Part shown: one piece after another, positions 23,466 through 30,515 of the stretch | Layout of the letters: the number at the start of each line of letters is the position of its first letter | Position numbering within the stretch: the first letter of the stretch is position 1 | Source of the DNA: Hyphomicrobiales bacterium | Lineage (GTDB): Bacteria; Pseudomonadota; Alphaproteobacteria; Rhizobiales; Aestuariivirgaceae | Direction of reading: 5' to 3' | Assembly (NCBI GenBank): GCA_027067085.1 | Contig: JAMOMM010000404.1 | Location: 1 to 30,515 of the forward strand | DNA length: 30,515 nt | The notes under the pieces: model-generated | The model's input: the letters and a program-made list of their open reading frames with translations, nothing else | What the model was told of the DNA's origin: nothing | Database searches by the model: none | Position numbers and translations under genes: made by a program

Positions 23466-24139
23466 TGGTGAATATCATTCCTGAAAGTGCTACACGAAAA
23501 GACATCAAAAATGCATTTAGTGTTTCACGTGAATCATTGAAAAAGTTAGATATTTTTGTTGAGTTACTTAGAAAGTGGCAAAAAAAGATTAACTTAGTGG
23601 GGCCAAAAGAACTGGTTCGATTGTGGTCTCGACATATTGCTGATGGGTTGGAGTTGGCTAATGCTATTCCTCTTGATGTAAAATCTATTGTTGACTTGGG
23701 CTCAGGGTCGGGAATTCCTGGGATTATTGTTGCTATTGCTTTGAGTGATCGTGGCGTTGAAGTTCATCTTGTAGAGAGTAATGGTAAGAAAGCGGCGTTT
23801 ATGCGAGAGGCTATTCGTAAAACTGGTGTGAAAGCCACCGTTCATTGTGCGCGAATTGAGGATGTATATGACCAGCCATGGGTTAATGAAATAGAGCTGG
23901 TTACTGCACGTGCGTTGGCACCTTTGCCTTTGTTAGTGAAATTAGCTGTGCCATTTGTAGAAAGTGGTGGAGAAATGCTGTTTCTTAAGGGAGAAGCTGT
24001 GGACAGTGAATTGACGCAAACTTCAAAATACTGGAATATGAAACATATTTGCTTACCGAGTCGCACAAATGTGGCTGGATGTATTCTCAGTATAAAGGAA
24101 GTTCGTCATGCCTCAGGTGCCACAAAGTCAATCGGATAA
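23465..24139 (+). CDS. rsmG: 16S rRNA (guanine527-N7)-methyltransferase RsmG
   Basis: Methylates G527 of 16S rRNA, using SAM; loss gives low-level streptomycin resistance in several bacteria. With the ATG at 23465 there are 224 residues; a TTG just upstream is not needed. The SAM-binding loop is IVDLGSGSGIPGI, and ARIEDV and VTARALAPLP are other family motifs. The N-terminal VSRES (codons about 20-24) is also parS site 3 on the DNA. Its 3' end overlaps parA by 32 bp. It is translationally coupled to mnmG. Confidence 0.97.
   Translation: MVNIIPESATRKDIKNAFSVSRESLKKLDIFVELLRKWQKKINLVGPKELVRLWSRHIADGLELANAIPLDVKSIVDLGSGSGIPGIIVAIALSDRGVEVHLVESNGKKAAFMREAIRKTGVKATVHCARIEDVYDQPWVNEIELVTARALAPLPLLVKLAVPFVESGGEMLFLKGEAVDSELTQTSKYWNMKHICLPSRTNVAGCILSIKEVRHASGATKSIG
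23521..23536. other. parS centromere-like site 3, inside rsmG (contains GANTC)
   Basis: TGTTTCACGTGAATCA matches the parS consensus at 15 of 16 bases. It is inside rsmG, spelling V-S-R-E-S. The one mismatch (A to T) creates GAATC at 23531-23535, the same change as in parS site 1. The 16 bases GTTTCACGTGAATCAT are identical in sites 1 and 3. Confidence 0.88.
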
Positions 24140-24941
24140 AATTCAGCCGAGAATATTAGCAGTAGCAAACCAAAAAGGTGGTGTTGGTAAAACAACAACA
24201 GCGATCAATTTAGGTACAGCGCTTGCTGCTGTTGGGGAAAAGGTCCTTGTCATTGATGTTGATCCGCAAGGAAATGCAAGCACGGGACTGGGTTTAGAAC
24301 GCGATAATCGACGTAAATCAACTTATCATGTGTTGATGGGTGAGGCGTCTTTGCAATCGATTATTATCGAATCAGAAATTCCTGGTCTTCATTGCGCACC
24401 GTCGTCTATGGATTTGTTGGGTGCTGAGCTAGAGTTAGCCCAAATTGATCGCAAAACTTATCGGTTGAAAGATGCTATTGACGAGATGCAGCGTTCTGGG
24501 GGTGCTGATGTTGCCTATACATATATTTTGTTTGATTGCCCTCCATCTTTGAATCTTTTGACAATCAATGCTCTTTCTGCGGCAGATGCTATTTTGGTTC
24601 CGTTGCAGTGTGAATTTTATGCGCTTGAAGGATTGAGCCAACTGCTTAAAACTGTAGAGCGGGTCCGCAAAAGTCTTAATCCAAAGCTAACAGTGCAGGG
24701 CGTTGTGCTGACAATGTATGATCGACGTAATTCTTTGTCAGAGCAAGTTGCTGATGATGTGCGCAGTGTATTGGGGGATAAAGTTTACCAAACGGTTATT
24801 CCAAGAAATGTTCGAGTATCAGAAGCACCATCTTATGGTCAACCTGTTCTCCTTTACGATAATGCCTGTGCGGGTAGTCAGGCATATATTTCTTTAGCGT
24901 CAGAAATTATTCGGCGTGAACGTACTTTAATCGCAGCGTAA
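24108..24941 (+). CDS. parA: Chromosome partitioning ATPase ParA
   Basis: Deviant Walker-type ATPase that forms a nucleoid gradient and pulls ParB-parS complexes apart. It has 277 residues: KGGVGKTT at 23-30 with the signature lysine, DVDPQGN at 50-56 (Walker A'), and FDCPPSLNLLT for Walker B. AAGGA at 24095-24099 precedes the ATG by 8 nt, supporting the start even though it lies 32 bp inside rsmG. parB follows after 36 bp. It belongs to the chromosomal Soj/ParA class, close to the origin as usual. Confidence 0.98.
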   Translation: MPQVPQSQSDKIQPRILAVANQKGGVGKTTTAINLGTALAAVGEKVLVIDVDPQGNASTGLGLERDNRRKSTYHVLMGEASLQSIIIESEIPGLHCAPSSMDLLGAELELAQIDRKTYRLKDAIDEMQRSGGADVAYTYILFDCPPSLNLLTINALSAADAILVPLQCEFYALEGLSQLLKTVERVRKSLNPKLTVQGVVLTMYDRRNSLSEQVADDVRSVLGDKVYQTVIPRNVRVSEAPSYGQPVLLYDNACAGSQAYISLASEIIRRERTLIAA

Positions 24942-24977
24942 AGACTGCATCTATAAAAAAGCAAGGGCTATTAAAGC

Positions 24978-25853
24978 ATGACACAGGCAGCAAAAAAGCG
25001 TCTTGGCCGGGGGTTGGCCGCACTTATTGGGGATGATGTAACAGAAGAAGGTGTGATTGCAGATGCACGAAGCCTTCGTCATGTGCCAATTGAATTTTTG
25101 AGTGGCAGCCCAAACAATCCACGTAAAAGTTTTAAGCCAGAAGATTTAGAAGATTTATCGAATTCAATTCGAGAAAAAGGATTGTTGCAGCCACTCGTTG
25201 TTCGTCCTGGAAAAACACCAAATTCTTATGAAATTGTTGCGGGAGAACGCCGTTGGCGTGCAGCGCAGATTGCAGGTGTTCATGAGCTGCCAGTTCTGAT
25301 TAGAGAATTAGATGATGGTGAAATGCTTGAGATTGCTTTGATTGAAAATATTCAAAGATCTGATTTAAATCCGATTGAAGAAGCTACAGGTTATTCTCAG
25401 CTTATTGAGCAGTTTGATTATACACAGCAAAAATTAGCTGAATCTATTGGTAAAAGCCGTAGTCATATTGCGAATATGATGCGTTTGTTGAATTTACCTG
25501 AAAGTGTCCGTGAAAAAGTCGAAGAAGGTGTTTTATCGGCGGGCCATGCTAGAACTCTCGTTGCTGCTAAAGACCCAGAAGTTTTGGCTGACAAAATGAT
25601 TAAGCTTGGCTTGAGCGTGCGAGAGGCTGAAAATCTCATTAAAGAGCCTGAAAATAATGATAAGCCCTCGCTTCGAAGTAAAATTGTCAAACCACAGAAA
25701 ACGGCTGATGTAAAAGCACTTGAAAAGGAGCTTAGCGAAAAACTTGGTCTTGTGGTTGAAATTCAAGTGGGTAAAAAAGAAACGGGTTCTGTGTCGATTC
25801 AATACTCAAATTTAGAGCAACTAGAATCACTTTGCGAAAAATTAAAAAAATAG
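24978..25853 (+). CDS. parB: Chromosome partitioning protein ParB (CTPase, parS-binding)
   Basis: Binds parS and spreads as a CTP-gated clamp; partner of ParA. It has 291 residues. The N-terminal KKRLGRGLAALIG (6-18) is the ParA-stimulating segment, NPRKSF and the CTP-binding GERRWRAAQIAG (89-100) follow, then the helix-turn-helix YTQQKLAESIGKSRSHIANMMRL (148-170). The C-terminal dimerisation domain ends KLGLVVEIQVGKK and SIQYSNLEQLESLCEKL. The gene stops only 2 bp from the convergent holA stop, with no terminator visible. Its three candidate parS targets lie 1.4-5 kb upstream. Confidence 0.98.
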   Translation: MTQAAKKRLGRGLAALIGDDVTEEGVIADARSLRHVPIEFLSGSPNNPRKSFKPEDLEDLSNSIREKGLLQPLVVRPGKTPNSYEIVAGERRWRAAQIAGVHELPVLIRELDDGEMLEIALIENIQRSDLNPIEEATGYSQLIEQFDYTQQKLAESIGKSRSHIANMMRLLNLPESVREKVEEGVLSAGHARTLVAAKDPEVLADKMIKLGLSVREAENLIKEPENNDKPSLRSKIVKPQKTADVKALEKELSEKLGLVVEIQVGKKETGSVSIQYSNLEQLESLCEKLKK

Positions 25854-25855
25854 CC

Positions 25856-26881
25856 TTAGCGTGCTCGTGATAAGCGACCTAAATTTAGAATTGTGCGTTC
25901 ACATACTGTGAGCGCAAGTTCTGGGTTTTTACGGGTTTGCGCAATTGCATCAAATACAATTTTTTGACCATTTTTAAGTGTTGAGCTACGCCAACTACTG
26001 ATTTGACGCTTAACAATGGGTTGGCGTTTGAAAAAAATTGGAGGGCGTGAGTATCGAATAAGATTGTCGATGGGTTGCCCTTTGTCTTGTTCTGCTTTCA
26101 TTGCGAGTAATCGCATCAGATGAATTGAAATAACGTTTAAAATTTGAGCAGGTTGAGTACCACTTAACGCCAGTTGTTCAATTTGTTTGAGTGCATCAGC
26201 GCTTTGCCCAAGGATTGCTGCATCACATAAAGTTTCAATACTGTCTGCTAGTGGGTCTCCACTTAATGCTTCAATGTCAGATAGTGTGATCTCATTGTTT
26301 GGACCACAAAAATTCAATAATTTTTCGATTTCTTGTTCTATCAGACCACGATGGTTTCCCACAGATTCAACCAATGCTCTTGAATTTGACTGATCGATTG
26401 TTTTTCCAAATTGTAAAAACTGTTGAATAACAAAACTAACTAACTCTGCGGGGGTATCATCATAGAATGCAATACAAGCAGCATTCTTGGCTTTTTCAAA
26501 TATTTTTCGCAGAGCGGCTGTTTTTGTGAGATTTCCAGCTTCAACAATTAAAACATTTTGTGTATCGGTCACGCTCAAATAATCTGGGATTTGTTTAACA
26601 GATGCTGGACCTGGATCCTTAATTGTGATGACCTTACTATCCCCAATAAAGGATAATGACATTGCTTCATCGCGCAACAAGCCAGGTGTTTCCTTGATTT
26701 GTTTTTCCTCTAAGGAATCAACGGAAAAAGGATCATCAAGGGAATCAACAATTGTGAGGGCAATTTGTTTGGCAGCTGCTTTTATTTTGGCTTCGTTTGG
26801 ACCAAAAAGCAAAATAGCTGATACTTGGGGATTTTTTTGTTTGGTGAATAAGTGCAAGTCTGTCGGTTTGAAAATTGCCAT
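25856..26881 (-). CDS. holA: DNA polymerase III delta subunit (clamp loader)
   Basis: Clamp-loader subunit that opens the beta sliding clamp. It has 341 residues and begins MAIFKPTDLHLF, followed by SAILLFGPNEAKIKAAAKQI, typical of alphaproteobacterial HolA, which is an AAA+-fold protein without a working P-loop. VESVGNHRGLIEQEIEKLLNF and SDIEALSGD are recognisable family blocks in the middle. It is the last gene of leuS-lptE-holA, 11 bp after lptE; the same trio is grouped in many proteobacteria. It converges on parB with a 2-bp gap. Confidence 0.95.
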   Translation of the reverse strand: MAIFKPTDLHLFTKQKNPQVSAILLFGPNEAKIKAAAKQIALTIVDSLDDPFSVDSLEEKQIKETPGLLRDEAMSLSFIGDSKVITIKDPGPASVKQIPDYLSVTDTQNVLIVEAGNLTKTAALRKIFEKAKNAACIAFYDDTPAELVSFVIQQFLQFGKTIDQSNSRALVESVGNHRGLIEQEIEKLLNFCGPNNEITLSDIEALSGDPLADSIETLCDAAILGQSADALKQIEQLALSGTQPAQILNVISIHLMRLLAMKAEQDKGQPIDNLIRYSRPPIFFKRQPIVKRQISSWRSSTLKNGQKIVFDAIAQTRKNPELALTVCERTILNLGRLSRAR

Positions 26882-26892
26882 CCAAATTGGTC

Positions 26893-27384
26893 CTAACGAG
26901 AGGCAAAATAGGCCGCTAAGCGGGTTCTGATGTCACTACCAACTTGTTTTGCTGCTCTTTCTTGGGCTGAAATTTTGGCTTGATAATCAGAAAATGGAGC
27001 CGCAGTTTTATCATAGGATACATGAGCAAACGTTGTACCTTTCAAAACTGATTTTCCGTTGGCTTTTCGAACGAGATCAAACTTAACATTTAGTTGGTAA
27101 GATTTGCGCAGGGTATCTGCGTTAAATGCCTGGACAGTATCGGCGTCATTGGCATTTGATTTAAAGCTTAAGCTATAAATTGGTGAATTTGAATTAGATC
27201 CGATAGAAGAAAGTATCTCGTTTCTTATCAATTGGTCTTGTCTATTAGATTGGGGGTCAACGGAAATTGCATTCAGCTTGCTGGAAATATTGCGGCCACT
27301 TGAATCAACACCGTATAGTGGCTTGTAGCCGCAAGCTGTGAGCCCAAAACAACTGATTAAAACGATAACGTTAAGTTTAAACAT
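26893..27384 (-). CDS. lptE: LPS-assembly lipoprotein LptE
   Basis: Outer-membrane lipoprotein that plugs LptD and helps insert lipopolysaccharide in the outer leaflet. It has 163 residues. The signal peptide KLNVIVLISCFGLTAC ends in lipobox LTAC with lipidated C18, followed by GYKPLYG, the usual alphaproteobacterial LptE opening. The rest is a poorly conserved soluble domain (RKSYQLNVKFDLV, and FAHVSYDKTAAPFSDYQA). It is 9 bp behind leuS and 11 bp before holA. Identification rests on the lipobox, GYKPLYG and gene order. Confidence 0.93.
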   Translation of the reverse strand: MFKLNVIVLISCFGLTACGYKPLYGVDSSGRNISSKLNAISVDPQSNRQDQLIRNEILSSIGSNSNSPIYSLSFKSNANDADTVQAFNADTLRKSYQLNVKFDLVRKANGKSVLKGTTFAHVSYDKTAAPFSDYQAKISAQERAAKQVGSDIRTRLAAYFASR

Positions 27385-27393
27385 TTAAGATTC

Positions 27394-29994
27394 CTAATTG
27401 GCCACAATATTAACAATTCGACCGGGAACAACAATTACTTTTCGGACCTTTAAACCCGCGAGGTTTCTTTTTACATTATCCAACTCAAGAGCAACTTTTT
27501 CAATATCTGATTTTTCCATTGTCTTTGGGACAGAAATTTCAGCTCGGCGTTTACCGTTGATCTGGACGGCCATAGTCACGGAATTTTCCACTATCAAACT
27601 CTCGTCAACAGTCGGCCATGGTTCTAAGGACACAAGCGTATCATTTCCCAATTGGTTCCAGCACTCTTCTGCAAGGTGTGGCATCATTGGAGCAATTATA
27701 TGACTTAGGATAGATGCACCTTCAAAAAGTGCAAAATGGTCACCGTCTGACCCATCACAATTATTCAATTTTGCTGTAAGTTCGTTGGTAAACTCGTGAA
27801 TTCTGGCGATAGAACGATTAAACCGCAATGATTCAATATCGCTACCAACGGCTTTTAGTGTTTGATGGCAAATTTTCCTTAAACCTTCTGCATTTTCAGA
27901 AAATTCATTTGGAACAGATTTGTCTTTCTGCGAGGGAAGTTGAGAGATCAGGTGAACGGTGCGCCAAAGTTTTTGAGTAAATTTCCATGCGCCTTCGGCA
28001 CCTGCTGCCGTCCATTCAATATCACGGTCTGGTGGGGAATCTGAAAGCATATACCAACGCGCAGTATCGGCTCCATACTCTTCAATAATATGTTCTGGAT
28101 CGACGACATTCTTTTTGGATTTGGACATTTTAATAATACTGCCAGCTTCAAGTTCTTCGCCAGTATCTTTGTGGGTCCACTTATCGCCAGATTTAATAGC
28201 AAGCTCTGGTAAAACCCAACCTGCATTTTCACCTTTAAAGGTCATGTGGGTGACCATACCTTGAGTAAATAGGTTGGCAAATGGTTCTTTAACATCTAAA
28301 TAGCCAGCTTTTTCCAAACCACGGCAAAAGAATCGCGAGTAAAGCAAATGCAAAATGGCGTGTTCGATTCCGCCGATATATTGGTCAACGGGTAACCAAT
28401 AATTGGCTTTATCTGCTTCAACAGGTTTATCTGCCTTTGGTGAACAAAAACGCGCATAATACCACGACGAATCTATAAAGGTATCGAAGGTGTCCGTTTC
28501 ACGTTGTGCAGATTTACCACATTTTGGGCAAGACGTTTGTTTCCATTCATCATTGCGATCAAGGGGGTTTCCTGGTAGATCAAAAGAGGCTTCATCAGGT
28601 AAAATAACGGGTAGGGCCGAACGTTTTTCTGGCACTAAACCACAATCATCACAATGGATGATAGGAATGGGGCAGCCCCAATAACGTTGACGAGAGATTC
28701 CCCAATCACGAAGACGGTAATTGATTTTTTGTTCGCCAGTACCTAATTCTTCAAAGCGTTTGGCGATTTCTTTTTTGGCAGCGCTTACGCTCATGCCATC
28801 TAAAAATGCCGAATTAATCATTACAGTGTTGCCACCAGCATTATCGATAAAGGCCGTATCTGTGATGGTGAAATTAAGATCATCGCTAGGGGCAACAACG
28901 GGTGTGACTTTAAGACCATACTTATTGGCAAAATCCAAGTCGCGTTGATCGTGTGCGGGGCAACCAAAGACCGCGCCTTCTCCATACCCCATTAAAACGA
29001 AATTTGCGGCGTAAACTGGGATACGAATTGACTGATCGAACGGATGACGGGCATAAATACCCAAAAACACGCCTTCTTTCTCTGCAGTCTCGATAGCCTC
29101 TTCACTAGTGCCTAAGGAAGCGCATTCTTTACGAAAATCAGAAATTTCGGTAGAATTTTGTGAGGCCTTAATGCTAATTGGATGATCGGCTGCAACAGCA
29201 CAAAAGGAGGCACCAAAAATGGTATCGTGCCTTGTGGTGAAAACAGTGAGTTTTTCATCAAGCAAGTTGGCGTTCTCATCTTCTAGTTCAAAAGAAAATT
29301 GAAGACCCTGTGAGCGGCCAATCCAATTTTTCTGCATGACGCGAACTTTTTCTGGCCAGCCAGGAAGTTCATCCAGCGCATCAAGTAGTTCTTGGGAATA
29401 GTCTGAAATCTTCAAAAACCATTGAGACAATTCGCGTTTTTCTACAGCTGCGCCAGAACGCCAACCTTTACCATCGATGACTTGTTCATTGGCTAAAACT
29501 GTATTGTCAACAGGATCCCAATTCACAACTGATTTTCGCCGTTCGACTAGGCCTTGGTCAAGAAAGTCTAAGAAAATTTCTTGTTGCTTACCATAATACT
29601 CTACATCGCAGGTAGCAAACTCGCGGGTCCAATCAATTGAAAGGCCCATGGATTTAAGTTGAGTGCGCATGGTGTCAATGTTTTCGTAGGTCCAGCCTTT
29701 TGGTTGAACGTTGTTTTCCATTGCAGCGTTTTCTGCAGGCATACCAAATGAATCCCAACCCATTGGATGGAGAACATTGAAACCTTTGGCTCGTTTATAT
29801 CTGGCAATGACATCGCCCATGGCGTAATTTCGAACGTGCCCCATATGGATGCGGCCAGATGGATATGGGAACATTTCCAAAACGAAATATTTTGGTTCGT
29901 TGGTATTTTCGCGGGCAATAAAAACCCCAGCGTCTTCCCAAGCTTTTTGCCACTTTGGCTCTGCTTGGCGAGAATTATAACGTTCACTCGTCAT
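27394..29994 (-). CDS. leuS: Leucyl-tRNA synthetase
   Basis: Class I aminoacyl-tRNA synthetase charging tRNA-Leu. It has 866 residues, close to E. coli LeuS (860). The HIGH-type motif is HMGH at 50-53 (in PYPSGRIHMGHVRNY), and KMSKS is near residue 620 (KMSKSKKNVVDPE). A CP1 editing domain lies between them (VFTTRHDTIFGASFCAVA, and the T-rich editing region), and a zinc-ribbon insertion has CDDC and CPKC. The C-terminal tRNA-binding domain ends KVRKVIVVPGRIVNIVAN. It starts the leuS-lptE-holA operon and is divergent from the YggS-family gene across 107 bp. Confidence 0.99.
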   Translation of the reverse strand: MTSERYNSRQAEPKWQKAWEDAGVFIARENTNEPKYFVLEMFPYPSGRIHMGHVRNYAMGDVIARYKRAKGFNVLHPMGWDSFGMPAENAAMENNVQPKGWTYENIDTMRTQLKSMGLSIDWTREFATCDVEYYGKQQEIFLDFLDQGLVERRKSVVNWDPVDNTVLANEQVIDGKGWRSGAAVEKRELSQWFLKISDYSQELLDALDELPGWPEKVRVMQKNWIGRSQGLQFSFELEDENANLLDEKLTVFTTRHDTIFGASFCAVAADHPISIKASQNSTEISDFRKECASLGTSEEAIETAEKEGVFLGIYARHPFDQSIRIPVYAANFVLMGYGEGAVFGCPAHDQRDLDFANKYGLKVTPVVAPSDDLNFTITDTAFIDNAGGNTVMINSAFLDGMSVSAAKKEIAKRFEELGTGEQKINYRLRDWGISRQRYWGCPIPIIHCDDCGLVPEKRSALPVILPDEASFDLPGNPLDRNDEWKQTSCPKCGKSAQRETDTFDTFIDSSWYYARFCSPKADKPVEADKANYWLPVDQYIGGIEHAILHLLYSRFFCRGLEKAGYLDVKEPFANLFTQGMVTHMTFKGENAGWVLPELAIKSGDKWTHKDTGEELEAGSIIKMSKSKKNVVDPEHIIEEYGADTARWYMLSDSPPDRDIEWTAAGAEGAWKFTQKLWRTVHLISQLPSQKDKSVPNEFSENAEGLRKICHQTLKAVGSDIESLRFNRSIARIHEFTNELTAKLNNCDGSDGDHFALFEGASILSHIIAPMMPHLAEECWNQLGNDTLVSLEPWPTVDESLIVENSVTMAVQINGKRRAEISVPKTMEKSDIEKVALELDNVKRNLAGLKVRKVIVVPGRIVNIVAN

Positions 29995-30101
29995 TGATTT
30001 AGTTCCGAATTTAAAATAATTATTTGCAGATATGACTATCAGCCCTTGCCTGTGCTAGCAAGGTAAACGGATGTAATTAAATCGTTTGCATGGAGATAAA
30101 C

Positions 30102-30515
30102 TTGAGTAAAATTGAAGATAAACTTATCGTTGAAGCGTATTTTTCGGTTCTATCGCGGATAAACCACGCAAAACAATCAACGGACGATGTACATCTTGTA
30201 GCGGTTTCGAAAACTTTTTCGCGTGCTTCAATTGAACCTGTATTGAAAAGTGGACAGCGTATTTTTGGTGAAAACAAAGTTCAAGAGGCTCAATCTAAAT
30301 GGATTGAGTTAAAGCATGAATATCCTGATTGCGAACTTCATATGATCGGACCTTTGCAAACAAACAAAGCAAAAGATGCGGTGGCATTGTTTGATGTTAT
30401 TCAAACTTTAGACCGACCGAAATTAGCCAAAATTCTTGCAAAAGAGATGGTGAAGCAGAATAAACATGTAAATTTATTTATTCAGGTTAATACAGGCAAT
30501 GAACTACAAAAGGCT
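30102..30515 (+). CDS. YggS-family PLP homeostasis protein, 3'-truncated by window edge
   Basis: Pyridoxal-phosphate-binding protein (YggS/PROSC family) that buffers PLP and affects amino acid pools; it has no firmly known catalytic activity. 138 residues are visible. HLVAVSKTFSRASIEPVL includes the PLP lysine in VSKT; FGENKVQEAQSKW and HMIGPLQTNKAK are family signatures. The frame remains open to the window end. I prefer the TTG at 30102 because GGAGA sits about 6 nt upstream; an in-frame ATG at 30090 would give four more residues but lacks a ribosome binding site. It is divergent from leuS, as commonly seen in Hyphomicrobiales. Confidence 0.94.
   Translation, partial: MSKIEDKLIVEAYFSVLSRINHAKQSTDDVHLVAVSKTFSRASIEPVLKSGQRIFGENKVQEAQSKWIELKHEYPDCELHMIGPLQTNKAKDAVALFDVIQTLDRPKLAKILAKEMVKQNKHVNLFIQVNTGNELQKA

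Noticed and set aside
30044..30063. Inverted repeat CCTTGC-N8-GCAAGG between leuS and the YggS-family gene
   Set aside because: A 6-bp stem is within chance, and no T-tract or known operator pattern supports a function.
1..30515. Mobile elements, CRISPR, tRNA or rRNA genes, defence systems
   Set aside because: No transposase, integrase, direct-repeat array, tRNA-like fold or foreign-looking block was seen; all genes fit conserved housekeeping synteny.

Overview
This 30.5 kb window is an ordinary, gene-dense stretch of chromosome from an alphaproteobacterium. The gene order points to the order Hyphomicrobiales (Rhizobiales), and the base composition is AT-rich (about 40% GC by eye). The evidence is the combination of a hisB-DUF2628-hisHAFE-coaA operon divergent from hslVU, the Tim44-like/mltA/smr/xre cluster, and the block dnaQ-coaE-aroE-maf-PPSRP // hemE-rho-mnmE-mnmG-rsmG-parA-parB // holA-lptE-leuS. 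That last block is the neighbourhood in which alphaproteobacterial replication origins lie. The genus cannot be named. No tRNA, rRNA, CRISPR array, insertion sequence, prophage or integron was seen, and every gene looks intact except the two cut by the window edges (nth on the left, the YggS-family gene on the right).

Layout. 1-2339: 3' part of nth (+), an EI24/CysZ-like membrane protein (-), and a PfkB-family sugar/nucleoside kinase (+). 2334-6944: minus-strand operon hisB, DUF2628 membrane protein, hisH, hisA, hisF, hisE, coaA. 7144-9033: hslV and hslU (+), a two-component ATP-dependent protease. 9023-11968: minus-strand run of Tim44-like protein, MltA lytic transglycosylase, Smr-domain protein, XRE regulator. 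12155-13395: fxsA and secB (+), ending at a symmetric terminator. 13465-17067: minus-strand run PPSRP, maf, aroE, coaE, dnaQ. 17068-17433: AT-rich 366-bp gap with four near-consensus DnaA boxes and a TTAA-N7-TTAA CtrA motif, which I call as oriC. 17434-25853: plus-strand run hemE, rho, mnmE, mnmG, rsmG, parA, parB, with three parS sites. 25856-29994: minus-strand leuS-lptE-holA. 30102-end: start of a YggS-family PLP protein (+).

How it works together. Genes on either side of 17.1-17.4 kb point away from it, as expected for leading-strand coding from an origin. The right arm then carries the segregation machinery (ParA, ParB and parS) within about 8.5 kb of the origin.

The most interesting observation concerns the parS sites. 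Two of the three share the same departure from the palindromic consensus (GTGAAACA to GTGAATCA). That change creates a GANTC site, the target of the cell-cycle methyltransferase CcrM, inside the ParB-binding sequence. The third parS has a GANTC 3 bp away, in a run of three within 42 bp upstream of mnmG. No GANTC is present in the oriC gap. A methylation-sensitive link between ParB and CcrM is a hypothesis only. No clearly novel multi-gene system is present.
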